Assembly: GCF_014645655.1 (NCBI RefSeq)
Contig: NZ_BMMD01000010.1
Coordinates: forward strand, 1 to 64,000
Origin: Agromyces bauzanensis
GTDB lineage: Bacteria; Actinomycetota; Actinomycetes; Actinomycetales; Microbacteriaceae
Direction: 5' to 3'
DNA: 64,000 nucleotides
Part shown: positions 58,673 to 64,000 of the stretch, piece by piece
Numbering within the stretch: the first letter of the stretch is position 1
Layout of the letters: each line of letters begins with the position of its first letter
The notes under the pieces: generated by a model
Databases searched by the model: none
Told to the model about the DNA's origin: nothing
Seen by the model: only the letters and a program-made list of their open reading frames with translations
Position numbers and translations under genes: made by a program

Positions 58673-60733
58673 ATGAACTCGGCAACGACACCGACGCACC
58701 GGACGGTCGCCCTCGTGGGCGGCCCAGGTTCGGGCAAGACCACCCTGGCCGAGGCGCTGCTGCATCGCGCCGGCGCCATCACGAGAGCCGGCAGCGTGGA
58801 GCAGGGCTCGACCGTGTGCGATCACGAGCCCGAGGAGATCGCGCGTGGCACGACCCTCGGGCTCTCGCTCGCGTACCTGGGGTGGACGGGGCCCGACGGC
58901 GCCGAGCATTCCGTCACCCTCGCCGACACGCCGGGGCACCCCGACTTCGTCGGCGGCGTCGACACGGCGCTGTCGGTGGCGGAGGTCGCAATCGTCGTGG
59001 TGAGCGCGGTCGACGGCGTGACGGCCGGCACGCGGTTCGTCTGGTCGGCCGCGGAGGCGGCGGGGGTGCCGCGCATCGTCGTCGTCACGCAGGAGGACAA
59101 GGCCCGCGCCGACTTCCGGCGCGTGCTGGCGGAGCTGCGAGCGACGTTCGGCGAGCACCTGTGGCCGCTCGAGCTCCCGCTCGGCGAGGAGCAGGCGTTC
59201 CACGGCGTCGCGGACGTGCTGAGCGAGCAGGCGCTCGAATACGACGAGACGGGCCGCCATCGCGAGGAGTCGCTGCCGCCCGAGGCGGAGGCCGAGGAGC
59301 ATCGCATGCACCTCGACGTGACCGAGGAGATCGTCTCGCACGACGACGAGCAGCTCGAGGCCTACCTCGAGGGCAACGAGCCGCCCGCTGGCGATCTCGA
59401 GCGCACGCTGGCTCGGGAGGTTGCGACGGGCGAGGCGGTGCCCGTGGTCGTGTGCTCGGGCCTGACCGGCACCGGCGTGGATCGGGTGGCAGACCTGATA
59501 TGCGCGCTGGCGCCGTCGGCGCTCGACCTCGACGGAAGGATCGTCGTGGGGGAGGGCGAGGCGGGCACCGTGGTCGCGGTCGCGCCGAGTCCCGACGGCG
59601 AGCTGCTCGTGCACGTCTTCCGCACCGTCGCCGATCCGTTCGTCGGGCAGGTGTCGATGCTCAAGGTGCTCTCGGGCGTGCTGCGGCCGAGCGACCGCCT
59701 GCGCAACGCCACCACGGGCGTCGACGAGCGCATTCACGGACTCTTCCGGCTCCGCGGCGCCGAGCACCTGCCGGCCGACGCCCTGCGGACGGGCGAGGTG
59801 GGCGCCGTGGCGAAGTTGACCGGGTCGCCCTCGAGCTCCCTGCTCTGGTCGCGCACAAGCGGCAGCGCACGACCTGCGCCGCGGCCGCGGCGGGCACCGG
59901 TGTTCGCGGTGAGCCTCGAGCCGGCGTCGCAGTCCGACGACGAGAAGCTGTCGGGCGCGCTGGCCCGCCTCGTCGGGGAGGACCCGACGCTTGTCATCGA
60001 CCGCACCGGCGGCGCGACGATCCTGCGCGGCCTCGGGGACACGCACCTCGCCGTCGCCGTGGAGCGGCTCGCGCGCGTGTTCGGCGTGCACGTGACCACA
60101 GGACCCGCCCCCGTGGCCTACCGCGAGACCATCGCGGGAAGCGCGGAGGCCGAGGGCAAGCTCAAGAAGCAGTCGGGCGGGCACGGGCAGTTCGCAGTGG
60201 TGCAGTTGCGGCTCTCGCCCCTGCCGCCGGGCCAGGGGTTCGAGTTCGTCGACAAGGTGGTCGGCGGCGCCGTGCCACGCACGTACATACCCGCGGTCGA
60301 GAAGGGCGCACGCGACGCGCTGGCCACCGGGGGACCGCAGGGACATCCCGTCGTCGACGTTCGCGTGGAGCTCTACGACGGCAAGTCGCACTCGGTGGAC
60401 TCGTCGGAGATGGCGTTCCGCACCGCCGCGTCGATCGGTGTGAAGTCCGCGCTCGCCGAGGCCGGCACCGTGCTGCTCGAGCCCGTGTCGACGGTGACCG
60501 TCACCGTTCCGAGTGAGCTGCAGGGCGCGGTGCTCACCGACCTGTCGGGTCGCCGCGGCCGGGTGAGCGCCACGGAGGCGGCCGACGACGGTCGGGCTCG
60601 CGTCGTGGCGAGCGTGCCCGACGCCGAGCTCGAACGGTACGTGCTCGACCTGCGGTCGATGACCGGTGGGCAGGCCGAGCTCGTGATCACGCCCGACCGG
60701 TACGCGACGGCGCCGAGCTCGGCCAAGGTCTGA
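58673..60733 (+). CDS. Elongation factor G-like GTPase (EF-G2)
   Basis: A 686-residue translational GTPase. G1 is GGPGSGKT near residue 14, G3 is DTPGHPDF near 84. The G4 position reads TQED rather than NKxD, which is unusual and questions guanine specificity. Domains II-V are present, including QSGGHGQFAVVQLR near 500 and RRGRVSATEA near 625. EF-G2-type paralogues are common in actinobacteria and are not the housekeeping EF-G. ATG 58673 is chosen for its GGGAGG site; ATG 58637 would add 12 basic residues. Confidence 0.88.
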   Translation: MNSATTPTHRTVALVGGPGSGKTTLAEALLHRAGAITRAGSVEQGSTVCDHEPEEIARGTTLGLSLAYLGWTGPDGAEHSVTLADTPGHPDFVGGVDTALSVAEVAIVVVSAVDGVTAGTRFVWSAAEAAGVPRIVVVTQEDKARADFRRVLAELRATFGEHLWPLELPLGEEQAFHGVADVLSEQALEYDETGRHREESLPPEAEAEEHRMHLDVTEEIVSHDDEQLEAYLEGNEPPAGDLERTLAREVATGEAVPVVVCSGLTGTGVDRVADLICALAPSALDLDGRIVVGEGEAGTVVAVAPSPDGELLVHVFRTVADPFVGQVSMLKVLSGVLRPSDRLRNATTGVDERIHGLFRLRGAEHLPADALRTGEVGAVAKLTGSPSSSLLWSRTSGSARPAPRPRRAPVFAVSLEPASQSDDEKLSGALARLVGEDPTLVIDRTGGATILRGLGDTHLAVAVERLARVFGVHVTTGPAPVAYRETIAGSAEAEGKLKKQSGGHGQFAVVQLRLSPLPPGQGFEFVDKVVGGAVPRTYIPAVEKGARDALATGGPQGHPVVDVRVELYDGKSHSVDSSEMAFRTAASIGVKSALAEAGTVLLEPVSTVTVTVPSELQGAVLTDLSGRRGRVSATEAADDGRARVVASVPDAELERYVLDLRSMTGGQAELVITPDRYATAPSSAKV

Positions 60734-60790
60734 CGCGCGAGTGCACGGCTGATCCACTCCGAGCCGGTATCGGGATGACGGGGCCGGCTG

Positions 60791-60850
60791 GGTCGCAGTC
60801 GTGCATGTGCTGGCGGCGGTGAAGCGGCACTACTGCGACCTGGAACGATC
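60791..60850. terminator. Hairpin family B copy 2 between convergent genes
   Basis: GGTCGCAGT-C-GTGC (60791-60804) pairs with GCAC-T-ACTGCGACC (60837-60850), 13 of 14 pairs. It shares GTCGCAGTCGT with the hairpin at 45540. It is in the 265-nt convergent gap between EF-G2 and the MocR gene, where no gene is supported. Confidence 0.6.
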
Positions 60851-60998
60851 CGCTGGTCGCCCGTCAGGACTGGTGCCGGGGCGGGCACACGAGTACTCGA
60901 ACCCGTTCCGCGAGGACGTCGAGTTCCGCGTCGATGTTGCCGCGCAAGGCCGGCGAAGGAAGGCTCGAGGTGGTCGCCGCATCCGCGAGCGACCGCGT

Positions 60999-62423
60999 TC
61001 AGTAGCCCCCCGCCGCGAGGTGCTGCGCCGCCGAGGCGAGCGCGTCCGCGACCTCCTCGGTGCCCTCGCGCAGCACGCCGACGGTCACGCGCACGAAGTC
61101 GCCCTCGGCCCGGCCGCGCGGGCCGTTCGGGGCATCCGTCGCCTCCGAGGCGGCGAGGAACGGAGAGCCCGCGGCCACTCGGATGCCGGCCGCCGCGAGC
61201 TGCACGAGTGCCGAGCGCTCGCTGAGCACCGGCATCCACAGGTTGATGCCGTCGGTGGGCGCAACCGCGACCCCGCGCGCGCGCAACGCGTCGCCGAGCG
61301 TGCGCTGCCGCGTGTAGTACTGGCGTCGCGCCTCGGCGACCGCGTCGATCGAGGAGCCCTCGGTGAGCAGGTCGAGCAGGATCGTCTGCACCATGCGGGA
61401 GGTCCAGCCGGGACCGAGCATGCGGCGCGCGGCGATGCGCTCGACGAGCGCGCCTGGTCCGCCGAGCGCGGCGATGCGCAGGTCGGGTCCGTGTGACTTC
61501 GAGAAGCTGCGCACGTGCACCACGCGATCGGGGAGCGACACGCCGAGCGTCACGTCGCCCTCGGTGGAGATGAGTCCCGAGTGGTCGTCCTCGATGACGA
61601 CGAGGCCGTCGACGTTGCGGGCCGAGCGGATGACGCGGGCCAACTCGTCGGCGCGCTCAGGTGTCATCGACGCCCCCGTGGGGTTCTGCGCGCGCGGCTG
61701 CAGCAGCACCGCGACCGGACGAAGCTGGAGCGCGCGCGCGAGCGCCTCGGGCACCACGCCGTGCTCGTCGAGCCGAACGGGCACGGCCTCGGCGCCGAGC
61801 ATGTCGAGCAGGTCGAGGAACGGCGGGAAGCCCGGATGCTCGACGACGACGCGGTCGCCGAACCGCACCAGTTGCTCGAGCGTGCGGGAGATCGCGTCGA
61901 GCGCGCCGTCGACGACCATGATCGACTCGGCCTGCGACGGCCAGGAGCGCGCGAGCACGGCCGCGAGCCCCGGGATCACGGGCACGTCCTGGTAGCTGCC
62001 GGTCTCGGCGCGGGCCGAGACGCGCGAGAGCGCCGGGCCGAGCGCGGGGAGGAGCAGTGGGTCGGGCGTACCGCGAGAGAGGTCCAGGCGCACGGGATCG
62101 TTCGGGGCGGCCATGCCGCGCATCCGCGGCGCCAGCCGGCTCGGGGAGGTCGGCCGCACGAAGCTGCCGGCGCGGCCGCGCGACTCGATGAGGCCCGCGC
62201 GGGCGAGCGCCTGCCACGCCTGGCTCACGGTCGCGGGGCTGACCCCGAGGCTGCCGGCGAGTTCGCGCACGGTGGGCAAGCGGTCCCCGCCGGCGAGCTC
62301 GCCGGTGTTCACGAGCCGTGCGATGACCCCGGCGATGCCGCCCGGACTCGTATCGGGGAAGTCGACGAGCGCGGTGAGCGTGGAGACGTCGGCAGGAGCA
62401 GATCTCACCTGAATACCTGACAT
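60999..62423 (-). CDS. MocR-type GntR/aminotransferase regulator
   Basis: A 474-residue fusion. The N-terminal GntR winged helix is at about 28-80 (LPTVRELAGSLGVSPATVSQ). A long aminotransferase-like domain follows, with the PLP Lys309 in SFSKSHGPDLR and QNPTGASMTPER near 238. It probably uses PLP as co-ligand. It is divergent from the nitrilase/dihydropyrimidinase genes and is their likely regulator. AGGAGG lies 2 nt before ATG 62429 but 8 nt before ATG 62423, so the latter is chosen. Confidence 0.91.
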   Translation of the reverse strand: MSGIQVRSAPADVSTLTALVDFPDTSPGGIAGVIARLVNTGELAGGDRLPTVRELAGSLGVSPATVSQAWQALARAGLIESRGRAGSFVRPTSPSRLAPRMRGMAAPNDPVRLDLSRGTPDPLLLPALGPALSRVSARAETGSYQDVPVIPGLAAVLARSWPSQAESIMVVDGALDAISRTLEQLVRFGDRVVVEHPGFPPFLDLLDMLGAEAVPVRLDEHGVVPEALARALQLRPVAVLLQPRAQNPTGASMTPERADELARVIRSARNVDGLVVIEDDHSGLISTEGDVTLGVSLPDRVVHVRSFSKSHGPDLRIAALGGPGALVERIAARRMLGPGWTSRMVQTILLDLLTEGSSIDAVAEARRQYYTRQRTLGDALRARGVAVAPTDGINLWMPVLSERSALVQLAAAGIRVAAGSPFLAASEATDAPNGPRGRAEGDFVRVTVGVLREGTEEVADALASAAQHLAAGGY

Positions 62424-62673
62424 GACCATTGCCTCCTCACGAAGCAGGCGACAGGATAAGTAACCACAGCGTCACAGAGTGAAACAAAAGAGAAATGTTC
62501 ACGCCGAACAATAACAGAACGGGTCGCAAGCTCGTTCGGCGGTTCCCCCGGGAGCAGCCACTCGGCATTTCCCTCTCGGCGCCAACGCAACGCCCGGTGA
62601 GTCCCTGACACCAGCTCCACGCCAGGCACCCACCGAGCGGACGGCAACGGCGCCGACCGACTCAGGAGGCAAT
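62424..62673. promoter_or_regulatory. Divergent MocR/catabolic promoter region
   Basis: The 250 nt between the divergent genes have an AT-rich core (about 62450-62520), unusual for this DNA, with GTTC-N5-GAAC and a nearby GAACAATAACAGAAC. Both flanking genes carry the same ribosome site AGGAGGCAAT. Binding by the MocR regulator here is expected but not shown. Confidence 0.5.
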
Positions 62674-63522
62674 ATGACGATCGTCAGAGCGGCCATCACG
62701 CAGACGACCTGGACCGGCGACAAGGAGTCCATGCTCGACAAGCACGAGCAGTTCGCCCGCCAGGCGAAGGAGCAGGGCGCCCAGGTCATCTGCTTCCAGG
62801 AGCTCTTCTACGGTCCGTACTTCGGCATCACCGAGGACGTGAAGTACTACGACTACGCGGAGCCCGCCGACGGCCCGATCGTGCAGCGCTTCGCCGCGCT
62901 CGCGAAGGAGCTCGGCATGGTGATGGTGCTCCCCATCTACGAGGAGGAGCAGCCGGGCGTCTACTACAACACCGCGGTCGTCGTCGACGCCGATGGCACG
63001 ATCCTCGGTTCGTACCGCAAGCACCACATTCCCAACCTCGACAAGTTCTGGGAGAAGTTCTACTTCCGCCCCGGCAACCTCGGCTATCCGGTGTTCCAGA
63101 CCGCGGTCGGCCCGATCGGCGTCTACATCTGCTACGACCGGCACTTCCCCGAGGGGTGGCGCGAGCTCGGCCTCAACGGCGCGCAGATCGTCTTCAACCC
63201 CAACGCGACCAAGCCCGGCCTGTCGAACCGACTCTGGGAGATCGAACAGCCCGCCGCGGCCGCCGCGAACGGGTACTTCATCGGGGCCGCCAACCGTGTG
63301 GGCCTGGAGGACAACGAGTACGGCGACCTCGCGGTGGACTTCTACGGGAAGAGCCAGTTCGTCGACCCGCAGGGCAACATCGTCGGCGACTACGGTTCGG
63401 AGACCGACGAGGAGGTCGTGGTGCGCGACCTCGACATGGACATGATCCGGCAGGTGCGCAACGCGTGGCAGTTCTACCGCGACCGCCGGCCCGAGTCGTA
63501 CACCTCGATCCCCAAGCCGTAG
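62674..63522 (+). CDS. Nitrilase-superfamily amidohydrolase (beta-ureidopropionase-like)
   Basis: A 282-residue carbon-nitrogen hydrolase. The catalytic triad is Glu43 (FQELFYG), Lys116 (SYRKHHIP) and Cys153 (YICYDRHFPE). Sequence and its place directly before a dihydropyrimidinase gene suggest N-carbamoyl-beta-alanine amidohydrolase, the third step of reductive pyrimidine breakdown, or a D-carbamoylase acting on hydantoin products. It is cytoplasmic. AGGAGG precedes the ATG by 5 nt. Confidence 0.9.
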   Translation: MTIVRAAITQTTWTGDKESMLDKHEQFARQAKEQGAQVICFQELFYGPYFGITEDVKYYDYAEPADGPIVQRFAALAKELGMVMVLPIYEEEQPGVYYNTAVVVDADGTILGSYRKHHIPNLDKFWEKFYFRPGNLGYPVFQTAVGPIGVYICYDRHFPEGWRELGLNGAQIVFNPNATKPGLSNRLWEIEQPAAAAANGYFIGAANRVGLEDNEYGDLAVDFYGKSQFVDPQGNIVGDYGSETDEEVVVRDLDMDMIRQVRNAWQFYRDRRPESYTSIPKP

Positions 63523-63539
63523 CCGATTCGGTGATGGAG

Positions 63540-63625
63540 TAGCGAGTGCAGCGGATCTCGGTACGGGCCTGGCGCCCCTACTCGATCACCGCAGGCAGGC
63601 GGCCTACTCGACCACCGGGAACAGG
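63540..63625. repeat. Composite repeat family D copy 4
   Basis: Contains GGATCTCGGTACGGGCC, then CCTACTCGATCACCG and CCTACTCGACCACCGG, between the nitrilase and dihydropyrimidinase genes. It is the clearest display of the family D tail, present twice. Confidence 0.7.
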
Positions 63626-63633
63626 AGCTCCAC

Positions 63634-64000
63634 ATGACCACCACCCTCATCTCCGGCGGCACCGTCGTGGGCGCGACGGGTCGCGCCCACGCCGACGTCG
63701 TCGTCGACGGCGAGACCATCGTCGCCGTCCTGCAGCCCGGCAGCGCACTGCTCGGCACGGATGTCGCGGCATCCGTCGACCGGGTCATCGACGCCACCGG
63801 CAAGTACGTCATCCCCGGCGGCATCGACGCGCACACGCACATGGAGTTGCCGTTCGGCGGCACCGAGGCATCCGACACCTTCGAATCGGGCACCCGAGCC
63901 GCCGCGCACGGCGGCACGACGTCGATCATCGACTTCGCGGTGCAGACCTACGGGCAGCGCATCGAAGACGGGCTCGCGGCCTGGCACGAGAGGGCCGACG
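63634..64000 (+). CDS. Dihydropyrimidinase/hydantoinase, 5' part
   Basis: The window ends inside this gene; 122 residues are visible. An N-terminal beta sandwich leads to DAHTHME (about 66-72), where His67 and His69 are the metal ligands of cyclic amidohydrolases. FGGTEASDTFESGTRAAA and GGTTSIIDF follow, as in dihydropyrimidinases. It would open the ring of dihydrouracil or hydantoins, producing the substrate of the preceding nitrilase. ATG 63634 has AGGAG at 63623-63627. Confidence 0.9.
   Translation, partial: MTTTLISGGTVVGATGRAHADVVVDGETIVAVLQPGSALLGTDVAASVDRVIDATGKYVIPGGIDAHTHMELPFGGTEASDTFESGTRAAAHGGTTSIIDFAVQTYGQRIEDGLAAWHERAD

Noticed and set aside
1-64000. tRNA, rRNA, insertion sequences and origin-type repeats
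   Set aside because: I looked through the intergenic regions and saw no cloverleaf, rRNA segment, transposase or DnaA-box cluster; a covariance-model search would be needed to exclude small RNAs.

Overview
The window is about 70% GC with dense, strongly GC3-biased genes. Many genes carry an actinobacterial -10 hexamer (TAnnnT) 5-7 nt before the start codon, the signature of leaderless mRNAs. It also holds F420 biosynthesis genes, an F420-dependent glucose-6-phosphate dehydrogenase, an N-domain-less ClpB under a HAIR (HspR) operator, and small membrane families I associate with Microbacteriaceae. Together these suggest a free-living actinobacterium of the Microbacteriaceae, Agromyces-like in character. 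The genus is inference. I saw no tRNA, rRNA, CRISPR array, IS element, prophage or replication origin.

Layout. 0-8.7 kb: a methyltransferase/FAD-monooxygenase pair (possibly the tail of an alkylresorcinol-type cluster), an M23 peptidase with an F420-type DUF385 protein, clpB, a carboxylesterase and an MFS pump. 8.7-14.6 kb: a class II Fic protein in lower-GC DNA, a zinc alcohol dehydrogenase, a secreted subtilase, a nitroreductase and a flavodoxin. 14.6-17.2 kb: threonine aldolase surrounded by three broken genes. 17.2-33.5 kb: an ArsR-SRPBCC-reductase operon, MFS pumps (one divergent from a TetR regulator across a clear double operator), an SDR/DUF6421 pair, an AlkD-like repair protein, a YciI/ECF42 sigma pair whose sigma factor has a damaged C-terminus, DUF5671, and a polysaccharide deacetylase wreck. 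33.5-41.7 kb: a sulfonate/nitrate-type ABC transporter, GNAT, an alpha/beta hydrolase lacking its nucleophile, a Ser/Thr kinase and exonuclease III. 41.7-45.5 kb: the F420 cluster cofE, LLM oxidoreductase, cofC and fgd. 45.7-51.4 kb: gamma-glutamyltransferase and a LolA-like/ABC exporter/DUF3267 operon. 51.4-58.6 kb: an ABC importer resembling the proposed F420-0 transporter, a pyruvate-kinase-like protein and cofD. 58.7-64 kb: an EF-G2-like GTPase, then a MocR regulator divergent from nitrilase and dihydropyrimidinase genes (reductive pyrimidine/hydantoin catabolism), running off the end.

F420 is the common thread. cofC, cofD and cofE make and glutamylate the cofactor, fgd reduces it, an LLM enzyme and the DUF385 protein are likely consumers, and the ABC importer may move F420-0.

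The least explained structure is not genic. At least four families of intergenic hairpin or composite repeats recur, mostly at gene 3' ends, and two copies of one family lie inside the first codons of ABC permease genes. The 7-mer GGATGCC/GGCATCC is strikingly frequent and overrides codon preference. Seven genes carry frameshifts or small deletions, one centred on a perfect 36-bp palindrome. cofC contains four identical in-frame 33-bp repeats.
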